From: Petrosia ficiformis
Lineage: Eukaryota; Porifera; Demospongiae; Haplosclerida; Petrosiidae
Length of the DNA stretch: 64,000 bases
NCBI GenBank assembly: GCA_947044365.1
Contig: OX345636.1
Coordinates: forward strand, 50,462,746-50,526,745
Direction of reading: 5' to 3'
Shown here piece by piece: positions 1 through 12,498 of the stretch. The notes beneath the pieces are model-generated. The model was not told where the DNA came from. It saw nothing but the letters and a program-made list of their open reading frames with translations, and did not search any database. A program made the position numbers and the translations under genes. Each line of letters starts with the position of its first letter. The stretch's first letter is position 1.

Positions 1-19
1 TAATCAATTAGGCCTACGC

Positions 20-1477
20 ATGCGTACTAGAAACTTTAGTAGAAAGGTGAAGGTCACTATGGTGAAGAGGCTAGCTAGGGGAAGCGACGATAAAGAGAAC
101 GACCCTGATTTGTATGATTTTAAATCTTCAAAGAAGTCTAAGACAGTAAAACACTTTGGTTTCCCGACGAGTGAGTCTAGAAAGGTGAAGGTCACTATGG
201 TGAAGAGGCTAGCTAGGGGAAGCGATGATAAAGAGAACGACCTGATTTGGATTATTTTAAATCTTTAAAGAAGTCTAAGAGAGTAAAACGCTTTGGTTCC
301 CCGACGAGTAAGTCTAGAATGGCGGAAATTACTAAAGGTTTCAATACCAAGAAAAGCACCGACTGGTCTACACATGTATGGCATGATTGGGTGTCGGAAA
401 GAAATGGGACCAATGAAGAAAAGTGTACGGCAGATTTGCTAGAGAATCCTAAATCTTCAGAGCTTAATTATTGGCTGTGTACATTTGTGGCTGAAGTAAG
501 GAAAAAGGATGGAACGGCTTACCCCCTCGCTCTATTCACTTAATATTGGCTGGTATCCAGAGGACTGTCCTCGAAGTGACTCCTGATTCACCGAGATTCT
601 TTGACCAGTCAGATAACACTTTTCGAGAGTTACTGTGTATCGAGAACTAAGGAGTCAAGGGATTGGGACGGAGGTAAATCACACACCAATAATTAATATG
701 AATGAAGAGCAAAACTTGTGGGACACTGGTGTTCTTTCCGTCAACAGTCCTGTTGGGTTACAACGAGCCGTTTTCTTTTATGTAGGTAAAAGGCGAGGAG
801 GGGAGGAGCAGAGAAAGCTTGGGCCTTCTCAATTTAAACGTTCGTTTAACCCTGATTGCTATACTTTCATTGAACATGGTTCAAAAAATTGATCTGGAGG
901 TCTGGAGCAGTTGAAATTTGATAACAAGTGTGTACCATGCTATGCAGTGCCTGAGGAGTCTCCCAGGTGTTTGGTGTACTTGTTAGATTTGTACCTGGAT
1001 AAGTTACCTCTTGCTGCTTTTAAAAAAGATGTATTGTACTGCCGCCCAAAAAAATGTAGTGCTTCCCGTAATACATGGTATGTGATTGTTCCAGTGGGAA
1101 AGAACAAGTTGGGTAGCATGGTGAAAGACATGTGCCGAGAGACGGGAATTGAAATCAGGACAAATTACTCATTCTGAGCAACTGGTGCTACCTCCATGTT
1201 TCGTGGCAATGTTCCAGAAAACATTATCCAGAATGTCACCAGTCATAGGTCATTGGAGGCTCTTAGGAAACACGAGCACATTTCCACAGAGCAGCATCAA
1301 GCCGTATCTAAGGTGATGACATCAACAAAACCAGTTGATTATGAGACGGAGATTAAAGTTGCATCAAGCAGTGAATGTTCTACAACAGTTACCACTGCTG
1401 AAGATCAAGTACGATCGATTTTCGGAAACGTGTCCAACTGTTCAATTGGTTCAATCACTTTGAATCTATCCTGTAAA
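20..1477 (+). pseudogene. Crypton/DUF3504-type tyrosine recombinase relic 1
   Basis: This is a broken copy of the KIAA1958/ZMYM-like DUF3504 recombinase family, which derives from Crypton DNA transposons. The order is a basic KENDPD-type leader (41-318), an N-terminal DNA-binding-like domain (about 319-620, with LNYWLCTFVAEVRKKDGTAYP-like spacing), then the catalytic domain (635-1400). RRGGEEQRKL carries the likely first catalytic Arg, and VTSHRSLEALRKHE is the C-terminal signature. The reading passes through several frames. The HxxR motif expected before ATGA is destroyed (His replaced by Tyr, Arg by a stop near 1176), and the expected nucleophile Tyr in the last motif reads His. It is therefore inactive. 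Family assignment is from motif memory and is fairly sure; the exact Crypton subgroup is not determined. Confidence 0.8.
41..318 (+). repeat. 138-bp tandem duplication in recombinase leader
   Basis: Two head-to-tail copies of a 138-bp unit start at about 41 and 179. Each contains GGTGAAGGTCACTATGGTGA and encodes a 46-residue basic, acidic-patch segment (SDDKEND then KSSKKSK, NLS-like). Copy 2 has lost a base near 241, so its frame shifts into the recombinase domain. The unit length is a multiple of three. Confidence 0.9.
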
Positions 1478-1592
1478 TGATTTCCTTGGTGATTGGTACT
1501 GAAACTAATAAACAATTACTTTTCTTGTGATATTTTGCTTCATTGTTTAATCAGATTCAATTGAAATTACAATCACTTTCTTAACTTGATTT

Positions 1593-1656
1593 CCTGTATA
1601 TTCACTGGTGAATATACAGGATTTTCTGTGTATTTACTAGTGAATATACAGAAAAT
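1593..1656. repeat. Two adjacent short hairpins
   Basis: 1593-1620 is a perfect inverted repeat (13-base arms CCTGTATATTCAC, 2-base loop). 1621-1656 is a near-perfect one whose arms share the same core. They follow directly on recombinase relic 1 and could mark an element end or be a transcript 3' structure. Function is unknown. Confidence 0.7.
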
Positions 1657-1659
1657 CTT

Positions 1660-3230
1660 GTGTGTATACAATATATACTGTGGTCGCTGCCTTCTATCAC
1701 CAAATGTATACCTAAGAAAATGATTTGTACTAACTGCTCTTAATAGTTTTCCCTACACTGCCAGAGCTATACTAAATTTTGTATATAAAGGGTAGAAGAG
1801 AGATATCAAAATGTAAGTAATTGATTATCTGCCAAATGAGAAAAGTAATATGTGTTTGACACTGAGCACTCGATGGGTTTCTAAGGGAAGCCACATTAGC
1901 AATAGCTTGGTGGTAGCAGTTAATAATGAATTACTATATATATGATGCTATGGCAGAATGTGGACCCCTAAACCAACTTTCTGGGTGTCCAAAAGCAAAC
2001 ATTCCATCACAGTGCTGATGCAGGAGGCAGCGTATTATGTATAATTACATGCATCATCTCACTGTACACATTTAATCATATCAGCAGTTCTGTACTATGA
2101 ATCTACTTTTATACAAATATTTTGAACACGCTATCATACCTCTACAATTATCAGAAACATCACCATGTTAGTACTTTCCTGTAGTAAAACTAGTGATGAC
2201 ATATATTAATCTTTCTCCCAATTTATTAATTCACACTGTCATACTATATATGAGAAATAATTTTGTTAAGGTTTCTCATATACGTAATTTTTCATCTAAA
2301 TTTTCTTTGTTAAGGTTTCTTATATCATTATCATAATTGTACATTATGATAACTATACGAAAGTCTACATGCTGTCTTATTTTGCGTGATTTATCAATAA
2401 TTGTTATAGTTTGAACATTTATTACTATGACTGTTTTGAGTGGATAAGAATAATTTTATAATTCTTTATACCACTCAAAACCTCACGATGTGTTCATAGT
2501 TAGCAATGATGCATCTGTCAATTAACCAACAAAATCAGAATGCATATAGCCAAGTAAATCAGAAGTGGCTGTACCTAGAAATTACAATCTGCTTCCATAA
2601 TTGATTGCATAATATAGAGATAGGTTGACTGTTCTCAGCAATTACACTTATATCAGCAACAAGATATGTATATGGAGAACAAGATATATTGAGAAAACGT
2701 ATCCCTTTAATGGGTTTGCTGTTGTGTATCCATTATTTCTGATGGCACTAGTGTTCTTATCTTTCTGTGTACTTGAAAACTGTGCTCAGAAGAAGTAATT
2801 GTAAACTGCAGTCTAAGGGAATGAAACTGAAGTACTCCTTCAAGGTTCTAAATAATGACTTCCTCATGTTTGAAACTCAACAACTGTTTCTCTGATATAT
2901 ACAACAGTTATTAATATTAGTTTCACTTTTACACTGTCGGTAATTTGAGTATGCGTTCTTTTACATACCATGCCTAGAGCACCACCATCCCTCTCCCATC
3001 CCCACCAACCCTCAGAATGATGCAACTCCCTTAAATTACATAGATACTCACATAAATGACATAAGAATATAATACATTCAAATCCTGTAGAAAGCAATGA
3101 TAGGGATGGCCCTGTGGGCCATAAAAAAGATGATTCCAGATTTTTCCATGAGTTTTATTAACTTTTATAGCAATAATAGTGTCTATTGCTACAGTTGATA
3201 TGTGGAAGTCATATTTAATTTTAATGCTAA
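1660..3230. other. No gene seen
   Basis: AT-rich sequence with scattered short palindromic runs. I find no coding exon with matching splice sites and no element with defined ends. The short open frames here have no domain-like composition. Confidence 0.5.
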
Positions 3231-3479
3231 GGTATCATCCCAATCCTGTTCCTGTGCTTTTTCGGTTTTGATATGTACATGTATCTCTACATACTACATT
3301 TTTAAAATGTTTTTTGTATTCTCCTTTTCCGACATGGAGTACTACTTTTACCACCTTGCTTACCTGGACTCGAAAATCCCCAAGCGCTTAGCAGGATTAA
3401 ATCAAATGCAGTGCTCTCCCTCTTTTGACTGGAACTGTGGCAAACAAAATGAGCCCACTGCATGTTGGTACCAGCTACA

Positions 3480-3720
3480 CCCACGATTTCAGGTTTTACA
3501 GCAAGGGAAAAGCCTCAGATACCAACCAGTGTGCGTGGGCGGGGTCACTGAAACCACAATTTGCGTGGGCGGCTAGAGGGCTGCGCCCCCTTCGAACCCC
3601 AGTTAACGGGGGGACACCCCCCTTTAAAATTCGCCCTGTAGTTGTTATTTAGGCCAAAGGGCGGCCGAAAAACCATTAACGTTTTTAGCCATTTTCATGG
3701 GTTTGTGCCTGACGCCAATT
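3480..3720. repeat. GC-rich repeat fragment abutting the Gypsy relic
   Basis: A GC-rich patch with CGTGGGCGG repeats and a CCCCCC/GGGGGG stretch. About 60 bp at 3610-3675 recurs, inverted and diverged, at 43870-43935 (shared GAATTTTAAAGGGGGGTGTC). It therefore belongs to a dispersed repeat that replaces the 3' part of the Gypsy element. Its ends are not determined. Confidence 0.6.
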
Positions 3721-5935
3721 ACAAGCATAACTCCATAGACACAGTCGTATGTCTTATAATAGTAATGGTAGTTGTTTGACTCATTTCCCACACCTCTAAC
3801 CAGTTTGAGTGCGCGTCTATAGCAAGTAAGTACATTCGACCAAAGATTGGGCCAGCAAAATAACATGGACCCGCTGCCATGGGTTTGCAGGCCAAGACCA
3901 AGGTTGTAATGGTGAAATGGAAGGCTTATTTTTCAGCGATAAACATATTTCACATGACTTGGCAATAGAATCGGTATCTGTATCAATACCAGGCCATCAT
4001 ATATGATTTCTCGCAAGCACTTTCATTTTGCAAATCCCCATGTGGCTTTCATTGGAGCTCTTCCAGCATTTGCTTACGAAATTTGTTTGGTATAATTGGA
4101 TTCTACGGTTAATTCATTTCTTCTATGATAAAATGACTTCACATTATCTGATACATTGTCAGGCCATCCCTGTTGTGTATACAATAGCACTTTATTGAGG
4201 ACTGGGTCATAACGGGTTGCATTCTCTATTCTGGAGGCTGTAACAAATAAACAATTTATTTGATGTAAATTAAATATTTGTGGAGAACGACTACTTCCAA
4301 CTTCTTCTGTATTGTGTTCTAAAGGGAATCTTGACAAAGCGTCAGCATTGCCATGATACTTAGTATTCCTGTACACTATATCATAATTATGTGCTGCTAA
4401 TTGTAAGGCCCATCAATGCAACCTTGCAGCCGCTAATGTAGGAATACCTTTCTTTGGCCCAAATATAGTTGTTAATGGTTTATGGTCAGTGACCAAGACA
4501 AAATGTCTGCCTTAGATATTTTATAAAATTTACGAATGCCAAAAATAATTGATAGGGCCACCTTTTCTCTTTGAGCATAGTCGAGGTTTACAGAAAACTG
4601 GTTTCACACTGTCTTTAACGTATAATTTCACAGTATGAGGAGCCAATAAAAACATCTGGATACTTCTTTAGTAGTATCTCCATTTTACTGATTTGCTTAC
4701 TATTTATACGACCAATAAGAGCCCAATCAAGAATTACATGCTTCAACCAATTCCTCCCTAATAAAACTGGTCCCTCTTCGGCCACAACTACTAATACTAA
4801 CTTTTGTGTTTGCTGTTGATAATGGACTTCCACTTCGATTTCTTCAATGACTTCTATTGGTTCGGAGGTGTATGTCTTGAGTAAAATATCGGACTTCCGA
4901 ACTTTCACATCTGGAAACAGCGCCTTTAACTTCCTTTCCCCTATGATTGATACCGCTGCACCTGCATCGACTTCCATAATCACCTTCTTTCCATTTATTA
5001 GCATGTCTGTTGTTATAGGTGAAGATGTACTGTTCCACATTGATACATGATCACTGCTTGATTGGCTGGATTGGCTAGATTGGCTAGAATGCGAGTCACT
5101 TTCTTCTCCATTGTTATTCCATTTCAACTTTCCTTTAACGTTTGTATGATTTACGTTCGTCTCTTCCTGGTTTAGGACGATCTGTGACTTTACTACTTCT
5201 GCCAACTGCTTTAATGTGTCCATGTTTACCACAGTTGTGGCACTCTGCCTCTTTAAATCAGGCATTGTGGTTCGTCTTACCACATCTATAACATGAATTG
5301 TTGTCATTGTAACGGGATCGAGTTCCTTTCCACGTCTTTGTCTTCGAAGAGACCTTTTTATTGTTGAATCAGAAAATTCTGTCGTAGTTTTCGTTGACTT
5401 AGCATTTAATTTGGTCTACAGCCCATGCGATTTCAACGGCTTTACAAAATGTCAAGTTCTTTTCTGAGAGTAAACGTTTTCAAACGTTTTCACTTCTTAG
5501 ACCACAAACGAATCTATCTTGAAGAGCTTCGTCTAAGTGCATGTCAAATTTACAATTGATAGACAGTTCCTTTAATTCTGCCTAAAATCCTAATGGACTC
5601 CCCCGCCTTTTGCTCACGGCAATAAAAGGTAAATCTCTCTGCAATAACAGATGGAGTAGGATCAAAATGTGCTTTAAGGACGTTTGTGATTGCATCTAGT
5701 CCTTTCTCCTTTGGTTTGTCGGGTGAAGTTAGATCACGTAGTAGAGCATAATTCTTGGCCCCAATTGTGCTCAGAAAAACAGCTACCTACTTTTCAGGTA
5801 CTACATCGTTTGCTTCGAAGTAGAGTTTCAGGCATTCTTCATACGTTTCGAATGACTCTAACTCCGGATTACATTCTTGCATGCATCCAAATTTCCCTGC
5901 TACTGCCATCCTCGTCGCCAATGTGATATCTTTAC
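3720..5935 (-). mobile_element. Ty3/Gypsy LTR retrotransposon relic
   Basis: On the minus strand in order: Gag (about 5926-5400, starting MAVAGKFG), two CCHC-like zinc knuckles (about 5300-5220, CYRCGKTNH and CHNCGKHGH), protease (4615-5100), a large deletion, RNase H end and linker (4600-4330; VTDHKPL, HGNADALSRFPL), degraded integrase zinc domain, and the start of the integrase core (about 3880-3760; FAGPIFGRMYLLAIDAHS). The reverse-transcriptase core is missing: sequence jumps from the N-terminal RT region directly to RNase H. The second knuckle has lost its last Cys, and frames change repeatedly. The rest of integrase and the 3' LTR are replaced by another repeat. It is a dead, internally deleted copy. 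Confidence 0.9.
4615..5307 (-). pseudogene. Gag-Pol fragment with retropepsin
   Basis: A 230-codon open stretch of the Gypsy relic. It contains a Ser/Gln repeat linker, then an aspartic protease domain: hydrophobic run ending VDAGAAVSII, and the late GPVLLGRNWL motif. The active-site triad normally reads Asp-Thr-Gly or Asp-Ser-Gly; here it is Asp-Ala-Gly, which would be expected to weaken or abolish activity. The zinc knuckles just upstream lie in another frame, either an old Gag/Pol frameshift or decay. After the protease it runs a short way into the RT N-terminal region (KYPDVF) and stops. Confidence 0.85.
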
Positions 5936-6185
5936 TTGTGATTAAACAGTAACAAGAGGTACAGAACAACTCATGCATCAATCAAAACATGTGTTCTAAC
6001 ATGCTCAGAAACTCCCACAAAATAAACATACTACAATAGTATTGTTATAGTATGGTTATAGTATGGTTATACAGTGTAGTTATAGTATTGTTATAGTATT
6101 GTTATAGTATGGTTATACAATGTAGTAGTATGGTTATAGTATTGTTATAGTATGGTTATAGTATGGTATGGTATGATTACTATAC
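5926..6185 (-). repeat. Probable LTR/primer-site remnant plus 11-12 bp minisatellite
   Basis: Just upstream of Gag on the minus strand, a CA dinucleotide is followed by TTGGCGACGAGG, the layout expected for an LTR end plus a primer-binding site. Further out, at about 6040-6172, lie many imperfect copies of TATAGTATTGT/TATAGTATGGT. The second LTR and the outer LTR border are not visible. Confidence 0.5.
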
Positions 6186-6189
6186 AAAT

Positions 6190-9040
6190 TTGCATCAACT
6201 TCACTATTTTTATTAAAAGAAAGACAGTGCTAATAGATATAGCTTTATAGCTTTTACATTGGAACATTCAACCTTCTTGAATAATAAAATATATTTTTTT
6301 CTATGAGGTTTCTGATTAGTGAGATTCAGATTAGTACTGTAGTACTGTAGGATCTTTATAGATAGATTCTCAGTAGCAATCATACTTATGTCACTTCTTC
6401 ATGTATCATCTAAATTCAACATTGCAAGTTTGAAATAAAATGATATTAGAATTTTTTTTGGCTTTGTTTCTTATTAGAATATGAATAGTACATTAATAGG
6501 TATGTTTATAATAAAATTATTTTGTGATGTAAAAAAATAATAACGAATACATAACTAAGTAGCTGGGTGTGAACATAGAAACTGTTGACAATATTCTTTT
6601 TTTCTGGCAGAAAGACACTGCCAAATTATTTATTTTTAAAACACAATTAATTATTAGCAGAATGTAAGTAATTAGATTCCTAGCAAATGAGAAAAGTAGC
6701 ATGTTTCATACTGCCATTCTATGAAGCTACAATGCAATTTCATTTGTGTTTCAACACACTATCATGATATTGCTAATTGAGCTGGGAATCCCAAACATCA
6801 TCGTGTTAGTATTCCTGTAGTAAAATATTAATGACCTATATACAGTGACATATATTTTTTCTCAACCAACAGGGCAAAAACACAAGAACCTCATGACCTT
6901 TTCCATTCGAGGTAAATATCTATGTATGAATACACTCTTTCCCTATAACTGGTTTGAGTGAATGCTTGTTAATCCTCACCTTCTATGGGCAGAGCTTAGG
7001 GGTACTATAATTTATTTGTGTGTCTATGTAAAGAATATTGTCACTTTGATTGAGTTACCAGCAGGCTTTGAATCATACTGGAATCAAAATAAAAGAAAAA
7101 AGGCCTTTTCTAAACCCTTTTGGTTACAAAGTTATGACAATTTTACTGATACACTGTAAAAACTGATTGGCTGTTTTAACAAATTGATTGCTTAGATGGG
7201 TTTTATTTGCTTAATAGTGCTTTTAATTAATAATGAAGCATCTAAAGGAACAAAAGAAGCTAATATTATCACATTTTTAACAATTTTTACTTTCCGTTAT
7301 AAACATAATTATTATGTTCTTAATTGATACCACAGATATATTACCCATGAAGAACATATTAATTGTTTTGCTTTTCATGATTAAACGTGTTGATTACATT
7401 TCTAATGTAACATACAGTGTACTTTCCAATTAGCAACGTAGTAATTGTTCTTACATGTGTATTTTATAAAAATGATTATTATGTTCTTGTACAGCGGCAC
7501 ATGGAAAACATGTGACCAATATTAACCAAACCAATTGGTTGAAACAACCACTAATTTTTTATAGTGTAGTTACCATTTAATCACTTTTAGAATACTTATG
7601 ACACCAAAAGAATACATGAAATGCAACTCGTTGTTTTTAAGACTATCCTTATTGAAGCGCTACTTTAAAACAAGTACAATTGAAGTAGTAGCTACTACAA
7701 CATTGAGAACTGGCTCTACACTTTCAACCATGATGACATCTGTTTCTAGCTTCATTATTTTTATTTCATGCATGTGATTGAAGCTAACAAAACAGCAAAC
7801 ACCTGTAAGAAATAGGAACGTATGCATACCTTGCAGAAGTTAATAACATATTCAGAGTTACCTACTTCACTGAAGTTAAGGCGCAGTCACATTAATAACC
7901 CACACTTTCTGGGTAGAACCTCAATAGTGAAATTCTGGTCTACAAGTATCAAGATGATATCTTTGGATAAAGAATCTCAAAGATTCCAAATTTGAAATTT
8001 TACTGGGGCAGGGTTGGATACAGAAAAACTGGTTTGTGCCGACATTTTTCACATAGTCTTTAATTATTTATGGAAGTTGTGGTCATTAACTAGATTTATT
8101 GAGATTTGGTGTGGTCAAGAGCTTAAAGCAAAGAAAGAGCCATTCTTCGATAGTGTATGTTGACAAGTGTGTACAACTAATGTCGTATTGAATACTTGTA
8201 GCACATGTCGCGGATAGATTTTCACCATGAAAGTCCTTTCCTTCTCACAAACAGTGACTGATACTGTACAGCTTATCCCTACTACACTCTACCTCTGATT
8301 TTATCATTAGCACATTGTTTTAGAGCTACTGGCAATGTAAAATTATAATTATGCAGTGGGGTTGATTTATTGGGTGTGACAAGGGTTGGGGTTTGGACGA
8401 ACCATTTCACACTGTATATAATTAACATTAATTTTCATGATGCATAGGGATAATGTTTTGTCAATAAAGTATAATTAATTTGTTATGCAAAACTATTAAG
8501 ATCATGTTCAGACCACCTTGGACAGTTGGGTAGCAGCAAAAAGAATTTGAATTTACATTTCAGCTGAAGAATGTAAGCTCATTTATACAGCTTTGAATGA
8601 ATGAATATGAATTTTCACATAATTATATAATATATCATTTTCAAACCTCCTGTGAACTGGAGACTTTGATGAAAACGGATACAATCCAAGCATCTACAGC
8701 GAAGGCTCCATTTTCTCTGTAAACGTGACATATCCAGCATAAATCCTTTAGGTTCAATCACAACACTTCACCAACCCCAACAAAATTTACATGAATTTTA
8801 CCATGTGACTAACAGTCACTTTATATTATTTGAAATATGATTTGTCTGAGCAAACGTCTAACTGGTTTGGAAGCTATCAGGCATCATAGCCAAATCATAA
8901 TAAAGACTGGCAGAAACTTAGATACCATAAATAACATGTATATACTGTTACATTTTTTTTATAGGCCATTCCTATGATTGCTTTTCCTTGCGTTTCCAAT
9001 TATCTTGTTTGTAATAATTGTTTTAAAGCATGTAACCATT
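6190..9040. other. AT-rich region without a recognised gene
   Basis: No exon chain found. A 59-codon open stretch beginning MTPKEYMKC near 7600 and a possible coding-like run near 8655-8745 have no confirmed splice partners. The first exons of the UBA-domain gene may lie here but I could not place them. Confidence 0.4.
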
Positions 9041-9053
9041 TTCATTCCTCCAG

Positions 9054-9112
9054 TATTGATGAACGGCATATTTCTCCTACTGTTCAATACGATGACGAAA
9101 GGAAACATTTAG
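9054..9112 (+). CDS. UBA-domain gene, upstream exon
   Basis: A 59-nt candidate exon between a pyrimidine-rich acceptor (TTCATTCCTCCAG) and a donor (GTTAGT). Read with one leading base it gives IDERHISPTVQYDDERKHL and ends in phase 1, exactly what the next exon at 11016 needs. It is not the first exon: it starts mid-codon and has no Met. The gene runs through 11016-11119, 12426-12498, 19866-19964 and 21143-21241 to a short terminal exon. The predicted product is a small, polar UBA protein with a Gln/Pro/His-rich tail. I do not recognise an orthologue and the N-terminus is missing. Confidence 0.55.
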
Positions 9113-9179
9113 GTTAGTTTCAGTATAATAATCATGTCATAGTTACTTGTTATAATTATATTATTGTTATAATTATTTT

Positions 9180-9360
9180 GACGTCATAATGTAATGCAAG
9201 ATTCAGTTTCCACCTCATAAAGTAAAAGACCAGCTACCTTAGTCACTTTCACTGGTATCCACTTTTCAGGACCATGATAACTCTTAGCATATAACTTATC
9301 ATCAAGATTAAATTTCCTTGGTACCGATACACTCTCTCTGTCTTTCTTGACCCAAAATAA
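9180..9360 (-). pseudogene. Gypsy integrase C-terminal fragment
   Basis: Minus-strand reading gives FNLDDKLYAKSYHGPEKWIP followed by KVTKVAG, the HxxGPxKWxxG-like C-terminal segment of Ty3/Gypsy integrases. It is an isolated relic with no flanking Gypsy domains and may be the missing tail of a copy like that at 3.7-5.9 kb. It lies in an intron of the UBA-domain gene, antisense. Confidence 0.7.
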
Positions 9361-9369
9361 TTAGCAGTA

Positions 9370-11010
9370 CTTGCAATAATGATATATAACAATGTCAAAT
9401 CTTTGTCAGCTGCATTTCACTCAGTAAGTTGACTGTAAATAAGAGGATAGTTGGTTATATATATATTAACACACAGCTCTATAGTGTCGTAGTGAAAGAT
9501 AGCTGAGAATCCTTATCAATCAGTTTTAAGATTCCTGTGAATTTCCTCAGACTGGTTTAGATCTTTTTTAAGATACTCTTTACTAGCTTGTTTTCGTTTC
9601 CCAGTTCCTTCGTTTACATTTAGTATGATATGTAATAACCTTTTATCTATAAGTGTTATTTTGTAACAAGAACAGAAAGGTTTTAAATTTATCTCACATG
9701 TATGCATGATTTCACCCTAAATTTTGCACTATACTAAGCTCTTATTCTACACAAAAGTAATTTTTCACAGTTTCATACTGCTTGAGTTTACCCCCTCTAC
9801 CAAATTTACTTAAGCATTCAACAACATCTCGGCTACAAGCCTTCTAGGCCCCTAAAAACAACTTCAGAGGCATTACAATTTAAACAATTCCTAAGGGAGC
9901 AGTGGATTGATGATTTCCTGACACTACTCCCCTTAACAAAAACTCCTCTATGAAACCCTATTTGCATGTTCAATAAATATATTAATTGAAGCCGTGAAAC
10001 GTTCAGTCTTTCAATGGTGCTTACTCCAAAAATTGAAGCTGAAGATGTTGGATTTGTATTTAAACAAGGAAAGGATTTTAAAGAAAGGAAACAAAACAGC
10101 AATATAATAAACTAATATGAATTGACTCATTGTAGGGTAAAACAGATAAATGATAATTATAACAGTATTATACATAATGAACAAAATATTTTACTTAAAA
10201 GATTTTAAGAGGGGAAAATTAAGTAAACAATTAATAATTAATTTTGTATACTTGTGAAAACTGTTTGAAATGGCAGTTATCACTATAGCACTAGCAAATG
10301 TAATACTTTGAGGATATCAATAAGAACTAATTGCCATACATACGGTAACTCTAGTTATATCCACAACTTTATTGTGTTGATTTATAACAAACTAATACCT
10401 TGTTGAAAAACTGTAATTATAAGAAACACATGGTGAGGTGCATTGGGATTGTACACTCTACGCAGTCCTCTAATATACACCCTTGAGATGTCTGTTTATA
10501 AGAGAGCACATGAAAATAACATTATTAGGCTGAACCACAAATTTTGTACACAACCATATCAGGAGCTTACAAGTGCTATGAAGCGCTGTAAATGAGCATC
10601 AAATTCAGTGTATTTTTGAATCCATCGGTTGACAAATGACATGTTTTGTGAATTCCCTTATAAATAAAATTACCGGTCAAGTAGTGATAAAAATTATTAA
10701 GGGAAATTACACTCCAAAACCCACAATTTTGTATATGGAAGAAAGTTGGAGGTGTTTTTCAACAACAGTTGACTACACAAGTTTGATGCTCTTTCGTAGT
10801 GTTTTGTGGTGCTCATAAGCTCCTGTCCATATTTTGTTATTGAAAGAATACAAATTCAAATAATGATTTATTTTATAAAGAATTCTGTTGTTCCTAAGGG
10901 ATGATTGGTAATAATAATTCATGTATATATAAATTATAATTGTAATGGGAACCAAGTAAAAGATTTATAGTCTAAACATGTCACTAACCAAGATGTCTTG
11001 TTAACTTTTC
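9370..11010. other. Intronic AT-rich sequence
   Basis: Intron of the UBA-domain gene. A partly open stretch at 9830-10100 reads EALQFKQFLREQWIDDFL on the plus strand and looks like an eroded coding fragment, but I cannot assign it. Nothing else is supported. Confidence 0.4.
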
Positions 11011-11015
11011 CTCAG

Positions 11016-11119
11016 AAAATGTGCAGTGCCTTCTCAGGCCGGGAGTCACAGAAGAAGCAGCACGTCAAGCACTGAAAGACACTAACAATGATGTGGATGA
11101 AGCACGAAAACTGTTGATG
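11016..11119 (+). CDS. UBA-domain exon
   Basis: A 104-nt exon after TTTTCCTCAG, ending at ATG|GTTTGT. Entered in phase 1 it encodes NVQCLLRPGVTEEAARQALK, then DTNNDVDEARKLLM. The pattern Gly-Val-Thr-Glu-Glu-x-Ala, Ala-Leu, Asn-Asp-Val, Ala-x-x-Leu-Leu is the three-helix UBA fold, which typically binds ubiquitin. The domain is nearly complete in this one exon. The donor GTTTGT is weak, so the exact 3' edge is less sure than the domain. Confidence 0.75.
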
Positions 11120-12425
11120 GTTTGTTGGCATATTATCATTTATAAATATGCATTATTATGATTATATAGTACAATGGATGGTAATTGTGTTTAATGAACC
11201 ATAAAGGAGTAAATGCCACTTCCATTGTGTGATTTATCGAACTGTATGTGCAGTTGTTGCAATTTATAATATAAATTAGCAATTGATTTGATCACAAATA
11301 TTTGGGGATAACCTTTTTTGAAATTAGGTTTCATATACTACATTCTGTAGGATAATAAGTGTGCCTGAATAGTGATACATCCCACTTGCTTCACTACATT
11401 TTACACTCCTACATTGTAATACTATTACTGAAAATGTTAGTGTCATAATCTTCATTTGATTATGATATCAGAACTGGTGAATTACGCTATATATGATTGC
11501 ATATAATTTGTACATGTCAGTCAGTCAGAGACACATGTACATCATCATACTTATAATGACAGCTATAGCTGAGAGAACAATATGTGATGAGGAGGCTGAA
11601 GACATATTTGCAGTAAAGAATGTCTCTGAACCAAACACTTGCATTAATTTTTATTATTTGTATGTACATAGTTTAGACTTGCCAATTATTGCTTTATCAT
11701 TTACTTGATTTAATCTTTAATACAGTAATACATCTGTGGATGAAGCACTCTCACCTTCACCCTTCCTATACCTATAATAAATATACTCACCAAATGCAGT
11801 TGCATGTGTAGTATAAACCTTCTCTCTCTTTGTATGTTGTTATCAGTGTGAATGAAGAAGAAAAAACAAAAAGAAGATAATTAGTGATTTTGTGGAGTTT
11901 CAAGTCTAATAGATTTATGAGTGTTTTCTAATGGTATAAAATTGAGAAACCTTAACCCTACTATATCCACTAAATTTTTAAAGACTTGGATTTAGCATGC
12001 ATTAATTTTAGTGAATTTCTGATACTTGCCTAATATGCCTAATAACAATGATCACAAAATTAATATATTTTTTATGGTGTACCAATTTTAAGCGATTATT
12101 ACATTAGTCACTAAAATCACTTAAATTTGTACATAATCACCCGTAAAAAAATTGCACTGTTACAATAAAAAATATGTTCTACATTAAAATTTTTATATTT
12201 TGCGTTAGTATCATAGTCATTAAAAAATAGTCGCCATATATCATAATTTGTGTTAAAGGTTGTAAGATATGCTTCTATGAATCCAAGCTTTGTTAACAAA
12301 ACAGAAAAAGTAAAGAAAGAATACATGTATAATCAGTACAAACGCTTGGTGACATCCCCATTCCCTACATGGAAACAGGTTATTTTATGGTGAAACAATG
12401 GTATCATGTATATATTTAATTACAG

Positions 12426-12498
12426 ACAAAGATTGAAACTAGTGATCCTTCCAGTACTAATCCACAGAATATAATATCAGATCCTCAAGCTGTTGGAG
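12426..12498 (+). CDS. UBA-domain gene, linker exon
   Basis: A 73-nt exon after TTTAATTACAG, donor GTAAAC. It starts in phase 0, matching the UBA exon, and encodes TKIETSDPSSTNPQNIISDP then QAVG, ending in phase 1. The composition is that of a disordered Ser/Asn/Pro linker. Confidence 0.6.

Noticed and set aside
3585..3610. tRNA-like B-box (GGGGTTCGAAGG on the minus strand)
   Set aside because: No matching A-box, no cloverleaf, and it sits in a GC-rich dispersed repeat.
8569..8589. Possible micro-exon CTGAAGAAT after TTACATTTCAG with GTAAGC
   Set aside because: Nine bases only, with no flanking exon or phase support; such sites occur by chance in AT-rich DNA.
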